Positions 17,498 through 26,065 of a stretch of 64,000 nt of DNA are shown here, piece after piece. Source of the stretch: Clostridia bacterium (lineage in GTDB: Bacteria; Bacillota; Clostridia; Christensenellales; UMGS416); assembly GCA_016938675.1 (NCBI GenBank), contig JAFGUF010000038.1, positions 1 through 64,000 on the forward strand. The letters run 5' to 3'. The position numbers were made by a program, and so were the translations under genes. The notes below the pieces were generated by a model. It did not search any database, was not told where the DNA came from, and was given only the letters and a program-made list of their open reading frames with translations. Numbering within the stretch: the first letter of the stretch is position 1; each line of letters begins with the position of its first letter.

Positions 17498-19123
17498 TTA
17501 CGGAAGCGTAATTTTAACCTGCATCTCATCGCCCGGCTTATCCAGTATCTCAATATTTATGCCGCTTGCCGATGTGTATTCATCGTCGCCGCCTTTGTAG
17601 AAATAATGGTCATATGTCTTCTGATAATTGAAATTGGCGCTGTATAGGTTATGCGTTCCATTGGCCTCAATCAGCATAACGCCGTATTCGTTTTCGTTGT
17701 CGTTTATATCATTGTTGTAGAATCTCTTGGAGCTGCTAACTACGCTCTTGTTTACATACCATATTGCTATGCCCGGGCTGTCAAGATACATCTCAAGCCC
17801 TTCTCCGAAGCCGTCGAAGTCCACATTTTCCAGCAGGTAGTATCCATCTCCGTCATCAATTTTAACAATATTATATTCGTCCGAAGAGCGAGCATGCAGG
17901 GTGTATGTTCCGTCGCTTGTTATAACTTCCGGCTCAATAAAGCCTAAGTATTCCCTTTCCCACGCGGTGAGCGGAGCGGGCGTCGTGCCATATGGATTAT
18001 AGCCAATGCTGTTGTCGCAGCCTCCGGCCATCAGGCAATGGAAGGCCAGCCCTTCGCTGGAATAATCCGTGTCGTACAAATCCGGAAGGTCTATGGCGTG
18101 GCCTAGCTCGTGGCACAGCACGCCAATAGCCACAATCTGGTCGCCCTCTTCATTATAGGGGTCTTTTTCCGCGGTGTATATGCATTCGCCTATCTCAACG
18201 CCGTCTATCTCCAGATAATAATCATACTCAAGCGAGCAGGAATACGTGGATATATCCAGGTCAAATTCTTCATATGCCTCATATCCGGCGAAAACGAAAA
18301 GTACGGTCAGCTCCTTTGGGTCAATGATGCCGTCACCGTCCTTGTCATATTCTCCGTAGTCAATATAATCATCAGTCATTGTAAGCACCTGCTCGAAGAA
18401 ATCATATCCCTCGCTGTAATAGTCATCCTCACTGCGGGAGAAATTGAAGCTGGGGTGCTTCATATTAAGATCCAGCGATATTATTCCGTCACCTGACTTT
18501 CCGCTGGTTTCATCCGCCGGAACAAAGGAAAATGTGCCATTGCTGGATGCCCTGTAATAGTCATCTACGCTGCCGGTTTCGTAATAGCCTTCTCCATATA
18601 GTATATCGTACCAGTCCAATGCGTCCGAAGACATCTTTTCATCATTGAATGAAAGCAGGAATGTCAAAATGGGCGTCTCGGAGAGCAATTCGCCGCCTGA
18701 TTGCGTGCCGCTGTAGCTGGAATCGGCGCCGCCTATGCCAAGGGAGCCCTTGTCGCTGTCATCTGAGTCCGCTTTCTCCGCTTTCTCATATTCCATTATG
18801 TCTTCATCTGCCCAGTAGTCATCTTCTGTGTCGGCGTATTCATCAATGAAGTCTCCGGCGTTCCTTATAATCTCGAAAACTATGACCCCAATAAAAGCAA
18901 AGGCTGCAAGGAAAAAAAGCACAAGGAATATAATAAGCCCTGTGTGCTTTTTGCGCACTGGCCTTGTGGGCCCATCATTGAGCTGATATGTCTGCTCGAA
19001 GCTGCTTACATCGCTGCTGTTTGTGCTCTGGCTTTCAGCTGCCTGAGCTCCTATTGGCTTGCCGCATTTGCTGCAATATCTATCGTAATATTTGACTTTG
19101 TTTCCGCAGTATTTACAATACAT
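17498..19123 (-). CDS. Membrane-anchored M6-family metalloprotease with zinc ribbon
   Basis: A 541-residue protein. An N-terminal zinc ribbon (CKYC and CSKC pairs, about 3-21) is cytoplasmic, and a membrane segment lies near 62-84. After an acidic linker comes an M6/immune-inhibitor-A-like peptidase domain with HELGHAIDLPDLYD (His338 and His342). An acidic loop DKDGDGIIDPKEL before it may bind calcium. M6 enzymes cleave host or surface proteins, usually as secreted forms; this one stays on the membrane. The start at 19123 follows AAGGAG and puts the ribbon at the very N-terminus; the upstream Met has no such site. Confidence 0.85.
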   Translation of the reverse strand: MYCKYCGNKVKYYDRYCSKCGKPIGAQAAESQSTNSSDVSSFEQTYQLNDGPTRPVRKKHTGLIIFLVLFFLAAFAFIGVIVFEIIRNAGDFIDEYADTEDDYWADEDIMEYEKAEKADSDDSDKGSLGIGGADSSYSGTQSGGELLSETPILTFLLSFNDEKMSSDALDWYDILYGEGYYETGSVDDYYRASSNGTFSFVPADETSGKSGDGIISLDLNMKHPSFNFSRSEDDYYSEGYDFFEQVLTMTDDYIDYGEYDKDGDGIIDPKELTVLFVFAGYEAYEEFDLDISTYSCSLEYDYYLEIDGVEIGECIYTAEKDPYNEEGDQIVAIGVLCHELGHAIDLPDLYDTDYSSEGLAFHCLMAGGCDNSIGYNPYGTTPAPLTAWEREYLGFIEPEVITSDGTYTLHARSSDEYNIVKIDDGDGYYLLENVDFDGFGEGLEMYLDSPGIAIWYVNKSVVSSSKRFYNNDINDNENEYGVMLIEANGTHNLYSANFNYQKTYDHYFYKGGDDEYTSASGINIEILDKPGDEMQVKITLP

Positions 19124-19278
19124 GTTATTCTCCTTGTAAAAGTCCATACGTCATTATTTTATATTTTGAATCTTTATTTCGTTTTCTGCTGTATATATAT
19201 TATTTTACCACATAAGATACCTCATTAAACGGAAAAAATGTTCATTATGATATATATATTATTCTGTTTTTCTAATGT

Positions 19279-19980
19279 TTAGCCTGAGCACATGTTTTTT
19301 CTATGAATATCCACCACAAGGCTTAATTCATATTCATCCATTTTATCCAGCAGGGCATCGAAGCCTTTCTCAACCTTATAGTCCATCTCCTCCTGATAGA
19401 GCGGAATGAGTGTATAGAAATTGATCGTTTTCTTTTCATTTAACTTAAGTGAATGAAAGCCCTTTTCCAGATTTAATGGCGGTATTATAAGAACGCCTGA
19501 AAAGCCAGTATTCTCCGCAAAAGGCGCAGGCGGATTTCCATTCGGCACAGTATGCATGCTGGAAAGCCAAGTGTTGTATTCATGCGGGAACCTAGCAAGA
19601 GCCTTTAGTATCCTTACCGGCCAATAGTTCTTCTCGTCCTTGAAGTCCTCTTCGGATACCTTCCATTCCGGCGGAAGGCAGACAATGAGCTCAGCATACT
19701 TTAAATTCTCTGCGCCCTTCGGGGTGTTCATGGGCAGGTTGCTCATTCCCTGGGTCATAAATATATGATAGTTTCTTTCTGCGGTGGGCTTAAAATAGAA
19801 TACATCAATATGCACTAAAGTTGAAACCAACTCATGGAATACATATTCATTGCTTCCTAAGTACTTTTCCATATGGTCTTCGATTTTCTTGCTGGTTACT
19901 TCGTCTATATATGCTGCTGCTCCTGTGCCCTCTACTGGGCTTTCATGCTCTAAAACGGAAGATCGTTTCTTTCTTTCCAT
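19279..19980 (-). CDS. SUFU-domain (suppressor-of-fused family) protein
   Basis: This 233-residue cytoplasmic protein matches the bacterial SUFU family: LVHIDVFYFKPTAERNYHIF, YAELIVCLPPEWKV, LARFPHEYNTWL and LIPLYQEEMDYK occur in the usual order. In bacteria the family is often linked to polymorphic toxin immunity, but no toxin gene is adjacent. Its start overlaps the end of the inositol-monophosphatase gene by 31 bp, so the two are probably translationally coupled. The role is unknown. Confidence 0.8.
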   Translation of the reverse strand: MERKKRSSVLEHESPVEGTGAAAYIDEVTSKKIEDHMEKYLGSNEYVFHELVSTLVHIDVFYFKPTAERNYHIFMTQGMSNLPMNTPKGAENLKYAELIVCLPPEWKVSEEDFKDEKNYWPVRILKALARFPHEYNTWLSSMHTVPNGNPPAPFAENTGFSGVLIIPPLNLEKGFHSLKLNEKKTINFYTLIPLYQEEMDYKVEKGFDALLDKMDEYELSLVVDIHRKNMCSG

Positions 19981-20780
19981 TCAGGCCTCCTGTAATATAA
20001 ATCCATGTTTCGTTCAACAATTTCTTTGAGCTTATAGTAGTTCTCTTCAGTATTTGCAGCAACCACCGGCACAGGTACGTCATATGACATAAAAGTCTGC
20101 TGCGGTATGCTGGCGTGTCCGCCCGCCTCCTGCAATATCAAAACTCCCGCGGCATAATCCCATGGCAGCAGCCTGATCTCAAAATACAAGTCCCCTCTGC
20201 CGCAGGCAAGTAGGCAAAGCTCAATGGCCGCCGAGCCAAATCGCCTGAAGTCGTCGCACTCGGCGTACACTTCCTCAAGCACATGAAGGCAAGCCTCGGA
20301 CATCTCCTTGGCATAGAGCGCCATGGATGTAAAGAACATTCCGCTCTCAAATGGCTGGTTTGATACGTGTATTTTCTCACCGTTCAGGTATGCGCCTTTG
20401 CCCTTTTCTGCGTAGAACATCTCCTTTTTATAGGGGTTGTATACGACGCCCATCACCGCCACATAATCCTTAAGCAGCGCAACGGAAACGCAGCTTTGCT
20501 GAAGGTCGCGCACGAAATTGGTTGTGCCGTCAATGGGGTCAACCACCCATACATATCCTTTGTGATAATCGGTGTCAACGCTTTCCTGTTCGCTTTCCTC
20601 GCCCATAAAGGCGCTTTCCGGCAGCAGGGCCATTAGCTTCTCTTTGAGCAGCTTTTCGATTTTTATGTCCATAGTTGTCACTCTGTCTGAAAGAGTGGTT
20701 TTCTGCTCAACTTTAAATACCCGCTCGTTGAACATATCTCCCGCTTCGCGGACTATTTCAATCACTTTGCTTATGTCCAT
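19950..20780 (-). CDS. Inositol-monophosphatase-family protein, copy 1
   Basis: A 276-residue Mg-dependent sugar phosphatase-like enzyme. It carries the metal motifs GEES, WVVDPIDGTTNF and LPWDYAAGVLILQEAGG, so the active site is complete. Family members remove phosphate from inositol phosphates, PAP or fructose bisphosphate; the substrate is not known. The start at 20780 is chosen for GAGGT upstream. It has a paralogue 22 bp upstream, and its C-terminus runs into the SUFU-domain gene. Confidence 0.85.
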   Translation of the reverse strand: MDISKVIEIVREAGDMFNERVFKVEQKTTLSDRVTTMDIKIEKLLKEKLMALLPESAFMGEESEQESVDTDYHKGYVWVVDPIDGTTNFVRDLQQSCVSVALLKDYVAVMGVVYNPYKKEMFYAEKGKGAYLNGEKIHVSNQPFESGMFFTSMALYAKEMSEACLHVLEEVYAECDDFRRFGSAAIELCLLACGRGDLYFEIRLLPWDYAAGVLILQEAGGHASIPQQTFMSYDVPVPVVAANTEENYYKLKEIVERNMDLYYRRPEWKERNDLPF

Positions 20781-20802
20781 AATTACCTCGTAAATATATT
20801 TG

Positions 20803-21582
20803 TCAGCCTGCTCCGAGATGCCTTTCGACAATCTCTTTGAACTTTGTGTAGTTTTCAATATTATTGGCCGCTATAATGGGGATGACCTTATCGAATGTTA
20901 TATCCCCTTCTCCCAGCGTCCCTGCGATGCCGCCAGCTTCACGGATAATCAAAACAGCCGCCGCATAATCCCACGGGCTTAAAACCACTTTGAATGCCAT
21001 ATCCGCCCTGCCGCAGGCCACCATGCATAAATCAATAGCTGCCGAACCCGTGCGCCTTGTGTCGTCTATCTGCGGGTATAGCTCCGTGATAAGATTGAGC
21101 ACCACCTGTACGTTGCCCTTGTAGTATGGGTGCAGCGATGTCATTACAATTGAGTTCTCAAAAGGCATGCCGGATGTTTTTATCCTTTTGCCGTTAAGAT
21201 AAGCGCCCTGCCCTCTTTGTGCATGGAAAACCTCGTTCCGGTAGGGATTATAGACTACCCCCGCCTCCAATTCACCATTCCTCAAGAGCGCAACGGATAC
21301 GCAGCTGACCCCGAAATCGCGTATAAAATTAGTCGTGCCGTCAATAGGATCAACCACCCATACATACTCGCAGCTTAGCCCCTTGGCCTCGCTCTCCTCG
21401 CCCATAAAGCCACTGCCTTCAATGAACGATGTCAGCTTGTCTCTAAGGAACTTCTCAATCTCTACATCAAGAGTCGTTACTTTGTCGGATATGCTGCCCT
21501 TTAAGGACACGTCAAAATCACGCCGAGAAAACATTGCCCCGGCTTCCCTAACAATTTCTATAATTTTTTTAATATCTGTCAT
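20803..21582 (-). CDS. Inositol-monophosphatase-family protein, copy 2
   Basis: A 259-residue paralogue of the downstream gene with the same motifs (GEES, WVVDPIDGTTNF, SPWDYAAAVLIIREAGG). The pair seems to be a tandem duplication, with clear divergence between copies. AAGGAAAC precedes the start. It is the first gene of the IMPase-IMPase-SUFU operon. A separate substrate for each copy is possible. Confidence 0.85.
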   Translation of the reverse strand: MTDIKKIIEIVREAGAMFSRRDFDVSLKGSISDKVTTLDVEIEKFLRDKLTSFIEGSGFMGEESEAKGLSCEYVWVVDPIDGTTNFIRDFGVSCVSVALLRNGELEAGVVYNPYRNEVFHAQRGQGAYLNGKRIKTSGMPFENSIVMTSLHPYYKGNVQVVLNLITELYPQIDDTRRTGSAAIDLCMVACGRADMAFKVVLSPWDYAAAVLIIREAGGIAGTLGEGDITFDKVIPIIAANNIENYTKFKEIVERHLGAG

Positions 21583-21746
21583 ATGTTTTGTTTCCTTGTC
21601 GGCTTGATTATAACATATATCAACGATATAAAAAATGCCCCAAGCAATGAAATATATGAATTATTATCCAAAAGAATGAATTTTTCCATTGTTTAGTATT
21701 GATTAAATAAATATGATATAATAAAGCAGTATTAAAGGAGCACACC

Positions 21747-22316
21747 ATGAATATAGGCTATTCCATAGACCTGCTTTTTGATAAGGAATTTGAAGACTAT
21801 GTCAAATCCCTATGGAGAGGCTGCGCAAAAAAGGGGTTCCCCTGCCTTTCAAGCAGCGTGGAGGGCGACGTCGTGCCCCATATCGCCATCAGCCTGTATG
21901 AAAATATTGATACAGATGAGATTATCTCACTATTTGAGAGATACAAAAAAATTGACGAAAAGAAGGCAGAGTTTCTATCCAGCGCTGTATGCATGTTCAA
22001 AAACACCTTTGTAACATATATTAACGTAAACGTAAACCGCAGCATGCTGGACTATTTTGAGAACGCGTATCATTTCTTTTCCGCCATTTCTGATAAAAGT
22101 TCGCCATATTATGTGCCGTACACAATTATCCCCCATGTGTCCATATCCAAATGCGACAGCCTGAAAAAAGCAAAAAAATGCTGGAACACTGTTGCTGATG
22201 TATTCCAGCCGCAGAAATTTACTGTGGGTAAAATAGGCCTTTTTAAGCTTTGGTTTGATGATGAGCATAATTTGAAAAAATGCGTGCTGGTGGATGAGAA
22301 GGTGCTGGTGGAGTAA
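21747..22316 (+). CDS. 2H phosphoesterase / 2'-5' RNA ligase-like protein
   Basis: A 189-residue protein of the 2H fold. The two catalytic His motifs appear as PHIAIS (His45) and PHVSIS (His130); the first has Ala where Ser/Thr is usual, so activity may differ from classic LigT. Family members act on cyclic phosphates or 2'-5' linkages. AAAGGAG precedes the ATG and TATAAT lies near 21716. The gene stands alone between the IMPase operon and a repeat-bearing gap. Confidence 0.65.
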   Translation: MNIGYSIDLLFDKEFEDYVKSLWRGCAKKGFPCLSSSVEGDVVPHIAISLYENIDTDEIISLFERYKKIDEKKAEFLSSAVCMFKNTFVTYINVNVNRSMLDYFENAYHFFSAISDKSSPYYVPYTIIPHVSISKCDSLKKAKKCWNTVADVFQPQKFTVGKIGLFKLWFDDEHNLKKCVLVDEKVLVE

Positions 22317-22331
22317 GGGGATAAGCCTTAA

Positions 22332-22450
22332 TCGCCTACGGGCGGGATACCACTCCGCCAAGCAAAGCTCGGCCCTCCTCCCCTTGCATGGGAGGGTTAT
22401 AAAACACCCTTCAGTTTCGCTTCGCTCAACAGCTCCCCTCTAGGGGAGCC
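22332..22450. repeat. Family-1 compound hairpin repeat, copy A
   Basis: A cluster of short GC-rich palindromes (ACGGGCGGG, CTCCTCCCC...GGGAGG, CTCCCCTCTAGGGGAG) with the phrase CACCCTTCAGTTTCGCTTCG also found at 36889. It belongs to the same class as the copies at 36879, 46801, 51581, 55758, 57075 and 59310. Confidence 0.65.
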
Positions 22451-22535
22451 TATTCGTTCATACTATATACTTCTGATTTTAATAGGGGTTGTTAAGGCAC
22501 CTTAATTTATAGGGTGGTGGGTGAGCTTAGATTCC

Positions 22536-23096
22536 TCACTTCGCCTCCGCATAATAAATAATAATATAAAACTGGCACATCCCCTGCCCTGCATTATCGT
22601 ATGAGTGTGTGCAATTGGCACGGAAGCGCATCGTCTCATCCTTTTTAAGTGTATAGCTTTTGCCGCTAATGGTAAGCTTCAGTTCCCCGCTTATAACCGT
22701 CACATATTCCTGAGTGCCATTTGGGTGCGGTTCGGCCTCCAGATGCCCCTTTTCGTCCGTCTCCACAAGATAGGTTTCAAATCTTTTTACCGGGTCAAAA
22801 TAGACAATGGGATAGTTGCGGAATCTACCGTCGTCCTCAACCAGTGGAGTCCTGTCCACCTTTTTTATTGTCTCCACTTCCGTCTCCGGCGTACTCATAA
22901 GCTCAGTGAAGGATATCTTGAATCCGTTGGCGAGCTTCCACATGGTGGACATTGACGGGCTGACCTCCGCCTTTTCTATCTGGGCTATCATGCTCTTTGA
23001 TATGCCGGTTAATTTGGCTGCCTTATCAAGGCTCAGTTTTCTCTGATCACGGAGCTTTTTTATGTTCTCCGCCACTATAATTTTATAATCTTCCAT
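22536..23096 (-). CDS. XRE-cupin transcriptional regulator
   Basis: This 186-residue protein has an XRE helix-turn-helix (about 10-62; SLDKAAKLTGISKSMIAQIE) and a C-terminal cupin domain (about 110-180) with EPHPNGTQEYVTVISGEL. This is the layout of small regulators such as PuuR and SutR. The cupin probably binds an effector. The start at 23096 fits the HTH boundary and AAGGAAAA about 11 bp upstream. The upstream region is rich in short palindromes, suggesting autoregulation. No target gene is adjacent. Confidence 0.85.
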   Translation of the reverse strand: MEDYKIIVAENIKKLRDQRKLSLDKAAKLTGISKSMIAQIEKAEVSPSMSTMWKLANGFKISFTELMSTPETEVETIKKVDRTPLVEDDGRFRNYPIVYFDPVKRFETYLVETDEKGHLEAEPHPNGTQEYVTVISGELKLTISGKSYTLKKDETMRFRANCTHSYDNAGQGMCQFYIIIYYAEAK

Positions 23097-23131
23097 TTTT
23101 TTAATTTTCCTTATTGACAATATACTGTACG

Positions 23132-23174
23132 TATTGTACAATATACAAAACATTCAATATAACGAACGTTTCGT
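23132..23174 (-). promoter_or_regulatory. Palindromic operator region of the XRE-cupin gene
   Basis: It holds the perfect 12-base palindrome TATTGTACAATA (23132-23143), a second palindrome ACGAA-CGT-TTCGT (23162-23174), and GTACAATATA repeated at 23136 and 23173. All lie between the promoter and the start codon. Confidence 0.5.
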
Positions 23175-23181
23175 ACAATAT

Positions 23182-23210
23182 ATTATAGCACATAATCCAA
23201 TGGGGGACAA
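23182..23210 (-). promoter_or_regulatory. Promoter of the XRE-cupin gene
   Basis: On the minus strand TTGTCC (23205-23210) and TATAAT (23182-23187) are 17 bp apart, upstream of the gene starting at 23096. Confidence 0.6.
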
Positions 23211-23230
23211 TATCTGCTAAGGCATAATAA

Positions 23231-23425
23231 AGGTCTCCCTCCGTGCGGCGGCACATTGCAATCGGTATATTCAGTGGACAACTGTCAGGAGTGGGGACTT
23301 TCAGCAGGGCATCCATTGTATGTATATATAACGTTATAGCAGGCAGCATCTGTTTAGAAGGAGCAGGTGCTGTTTGTGCGTTTGCTCGCAAGAAGCTAAT
23401 TTTGGTTAAACGGAAAAATGAATGA
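23231..23425 (+). pseudogene. Possible C-terminal remnant of a cell-wall-anchored protein
   Basis: A short open stretch ends with LSGVGTFS, a hydrophobic run (VCIYNVIAGSICLEGAGAVC) and a basic tail RKKLILVKRKNE, the order of a sortase sorting signal with a degenerate LPXTG. There is no start or ribosome binding site. It may be the tail of a deleted surface-protein gene. The rest of the gap 23097-23444 holds only the XRE-cupin promoter and operator. Confidence 0.3.
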
Positions 23426-23444
23426 TATTTATAGGTATTGCAAT

Positions 23445-23642
23445 CTACAATCTGCTCTTATAGTCATTCATCTCAGAAAGCAAATTATATATTTCGATAT
23501 ATTTCTTTGAATATTCCTGAGTCAATTTTTCCTGATCATAGTCTACAGCGCCTTTGCAGTCGTGGAATGTCATCCGCCTTAATATTTCGATAGTTATTTC
23601 ATGATAACGCGGAGCTGAAATTACAGAAATTTTATCAGCCAT
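23445..23642 (-). CDS. Small hypothetical protein (65 aa)
   Basis: A short polar, helix-rich product with no recognised family. It is supported by GAGGAGAG 8 bp before its ATG and by an uninterrupted frame, not by similarity. It stands alone between decayed fragments, so it may itself be a remnant. Confidence 0.45.
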   Translation of the reverse strand: MADKISVISAPRYHEITIEILRRMTFHDCKGAVDYDQEKLTQEYSKKYIEIYNLLSEMNDYKSRL

Positions 23643-23887
23643 AATGATACTCTCCTCAAATTTAGTGTATAAGAAAATTATATGCTAATTTGTTTTTATT
23701 TTCAAGGTCGTTAGGATTTAAGTAAATTTTAGAGGAATATGGGGATATTGAAGCATCTAGAAATATCACATGCTGGCAATACTTAAAAAATAAGCTAAAT
23801 GCCAAAATCATAATAATAACTTCTGTTGCATATAATGGCAAAAGCGTGATATAATTTTTCTGGGAATACCTCTCGAATGAGAATAGC

Positions 23888-23992
23888 GTGAAATAGATTC
23901 TAATTTTTTTAATAATTTCAGGCACACTGGCACTGGGCGGCTGTTCAGCGCAAAACGACGAAATATTATCAAAGATTCGAAACTTACCCTGA
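23888..23992 (+). pseudogene. Decayed lipoprotein gene, 5' fragment with nonsense codon
   Basis: Reading from GTG at 23888 gives Met-Lys, then TAG, then ILIFLIISGTLALGGCSAQN: a complete signal peptide h-region with an LGGC lipobox. A TGA ends the frame 16 codons after the Cys. One AAG-to-TAG change explains the first stop. The rest of the gap 23643-24175 shows no gene. Confidence 0.65.
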
Positions 23993-24175
23993 TTCCAACA
24001 GGGTAAATGTCGCTGTTACATAACACAATTAATCAGTATTATATAAAAAAAGCGTCTATTTAGCTGCCTTTTTGCAATATCGGGCCTATGTTCGTTTAAT
24101 ATCATTCAATTTTGGCAATATTAAAAATATTAATACGTTTATATAAATATAGAGTAAACGATACAAGGGGAAAAG

Positions 24176-24832
24176 ATGGACATTGTAAAGACAATACAGA
24201 TAAGACTAGATACACAAGCCGAGAAAAAGAACCTTCTGACAGGAGATATCCGAAGAATATCGGCACAGCTTTTCAAGGAACTGCCCGACAAGAATATAGA
24301 TGAAGTGCTGTCATTAAGCGAGAGCCTTTTGGAGAGCAGAAGGCCGCACATGTGGCTGATAGCCTACGACTGGGCATACCGCGTGCAGCGCCAGTACAAC
24401 GACGATACATTCCTTATATTCGAGAGATGGCTGAAAAAATACGTAAGTGACTGGTACGACTGCGACGACTTCTGCACCCATGCACTAGGCTGCCTAGTGG
24501 CGCAGAAGAACAAATATTTCGATGCAGTGAAGACATGGACAAAGCACCCGAATTTCGCTGTCCGCCGCGCGGCCGCAGTATCGTTGATATACCCAATTAA
24601 CCATGAAATGTACAAGAAGATAAACCCCTACTCCATAGCGGACATATTGATGCACGACGATAACAATCTGGTACTGAAAGGCTACGGCTGGATGCTGAAG
24701 GTACTCTCCCAGAAGGAGCCCCTAAAGGTTATTGAATACCTGCTGAAAAACAAATACACCATGCCGCGGGTGGCATATAGGTATGCGCTGGAAAAGTACG
24801 ATCAAAAGACACGGGACAAGCTGATGAAGTAA
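24176..24832 (+). CDS. DNA alkylation repair protein, AlkD-like
   Basis: A 218-residue all-helical protein. The pattern, with WLIAYDWAYRV near 60, the segment WTKHPNFAVRRAAAVSLIYP near 125 and the C-terminal LLKNKYTMPRVAYRYALEKY, is that of the AlkD/AlkC HEAT-repeat glycosylase family. These enzymes excise alkylated bases without flipping them out. AAGGGGAA precedes the ATG. A good terminator follows, so it is a single-gene unit. Confidence 0.75.
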   Translation: MDIVKTIQIRLDTQAEKKNLLTGDIRRISAQLFKELPDKNIDEVLSLSESLLESRRPHMWLIAYDWAYRVQRQYNDDTFLIFERWLKKYVSDWYDCDDFCTHALGCLVAQKNKYFDAVKTWTKHPNFAVRRAAAVSLIYPINHEMYKKINPYSIADILMHDDNNLVLKGYGWMLKVLSQKEPLKVIEYLLKNKYTMPRVAYRYALEKYDQKTRDKLMK

Positions 24833-24856
24833 CGCCCTGCATAATATGAATATAAG

Positions 24857-24879
24857 AAAACTGCTCTAGCGGCAGTTTT
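24857..24879 (+). terminator. Intrinsic terminator after the AlkD-like gene
   Basis: Arms AAAACTGC and GCAGTTTT with a seven-base loop, followed by more T. Confidence 0.85.
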
Positions 24880-24933
24880 TTTGTATCTGCGTGTTTTCTA
24901 ACCATTGACGAAAACATAATTTTAAATTCCGTA

Positions 24934-24962
24934 TTGACATATATCTATCCATATGATATTAT
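24934..24962 (+). promoter_or_regulatory. Promoter of the ArsR/DUF2087 operon
   Basis: TTGACA (24934-24939) and TATTAT (24957-24962) with a 17-bp spacer, 43 bp before the start of the gene at 25006. Confidence 0.8.
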
Positions 24963-25005
24963 TTGTTTCGATGAATATAGAATCATATATTAAGGAAGTG
25001 ATTAG

Positions 25006-25401
25006 ATGGAAACATTAAAAAAAGAAATGTCAGATAGGCTAAAAAGCCTGCAGGAGGAATTTGCAACAAAGCATATAGAGCTGAAAGAAGACAGCAGAGA
25101 CGATGAGGCCAGGATAGAAAAGATCAAGGGCAATATCGCAGGGCTCTATAATGACGTACTGAACGTCAGCTACAATCAGGCTAAGGCACACAAGGGCACA
25201 GATGAAGAAAGGCTGCAGAAAATGGTGGACATATACAAAGGCTTCTTCACGAAAATTCCAGCTGCTTGGGAGGAAAGCCTGCAGGAGGCAAAGGACGCCG
25301 GCGACTTTGAGAAAATATACATAGAGACCGAGAAGCTAAAGATATCCGGAAAGATAAAGGATATATTTGATAAACTGGCGGAGGGCAATTATGATAGATA
25401 A
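25006..25401 (+). CDS. Hypothetical small helical protein
   Basis: A 131-residue cytoplasmic protein, charged and almost wholly helical, with no recognised domain. The ribosome binding site is AAGGAAGTG. Its last codons overlap the start of the ArsR-type regulator by 11 bp, so the two are made together. It may be a partner or target of that regulator. Confidence 0.65.
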   Translation: METLKKEMSDRLKSLQEEFATKHIELKEDSRDDEARIEKIKGNIAGLYNDVLNVSYNQAKAHKGTDEERLQKMVDIYKGFFTKIPAAWEESLQEAKDAGDFEKIYIETEKLKISGKIKDIFDKLAEGNYDR

Positions 25402-25948
25402 TTCAGTAGAGATTTTCAAATGCCTTGCGGATAAATCCCGCTTAAGGATACTAAGCAACCTATTAGGCGAGGCAATGTATGTGGAGCTGCTTTCCGAGCG
25501 GCTTGACCTGTCGGCATCCACCGTGTCGTTCCACCTTAAAAAGCTGGAATCCGTCGGGCTGGTCAGCAGCACAAAGGAGCAGTATTACGTGATGTACTAC
25601 GTGAACACGGATGCACTTAACGCCACCCTGCTATCCATGATCACCTCCGATGAGGACACAACAGAGCTATGGGAAGAGCGGCAGAACGAATACAAGGACA
25701 AAATAATCAATACGTTTATGAAGCACGGCAAAATAACCGCTATGCCTGTGCAGCGAAAGAAAAAGCGCGTGCTGCTAGAGGAAATATTAAAATCATTTGA
25801 GCACGACAGAGAATATTTGGAGCGCGAGGTAAACATCATAATCGCTGACTTCCATGATGACTTCTGCACCATACGCCGTGAGATGGTGGATGAGGGCATG
25901 TTCACGAGGGATAAGGGCGTGTATAAAAGGACGGAGTGGTATAAATAA
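25391..25948 (+). CDS. ArsR-type regulator with C-terminal DUF2087
   Basis: A 185-residue protein. The winged helix-turn-helix (about 5-85) has CLADKSRLRILSNLL and LSASTVSFHLKKLESVGLV, typical of ArsR regulators but without the metal-binding Cys pair. The C-terminal part (about 120-183), with KKRVLLEEILKSFEHDREY and FCTIRREMVDEGMF, is DUF2087. The ATG at 25391 lies inside the end of the upstream gene and has GGAGGG before it, which shows translational coupling. A strong terminator follows. Confidence 0.85.
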   Translation: MIDNSVEIFKCLADKSRLRILSNLLGEAMYVELLSERLDLSASTVSFHLKKLESVGLVSSTKEQYYVMYYVNTDALNATLLSMITSDEDTTELWEERQNEYKDKIINTFMKHGKITAMPVQRKKKRVLLEEILKSFEHDREYLEREVNIIIADFHDDFCTIRREMVDEGMFTRDKGVYKRTEWYK

Positions 25949-25983
25949 AAATGCTTCTGCGTCATTAAATTGTAAACATTTTT

Positions 25984-26011
25984 AAAAGTGCCATTTTTTG
26001 ATGGCACTTTT
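25984..26011 (+). terminator. Intrinsic terminator after the ArsR/DUF2087 gene
   Basis: Perfect eleven-base arms AAAAGTGCCAT and ATGGCACTTTT. The toxin-antitoxin promoter (TATAAT at 26025-26030) begins just after it. Confidence 0.9.
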
Positions 26012-26065
26012 TAAATACATATGATATAATACATTGTACAAAGGTTTCTGTATTGAGGTGAGACA

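Noticed and set aside
23662-24026. Minus-strand frames of 87 and 72 codons
   Set aside because: They lack ribosome binding sites and lie opposite the decayed lipoprotein fragment.
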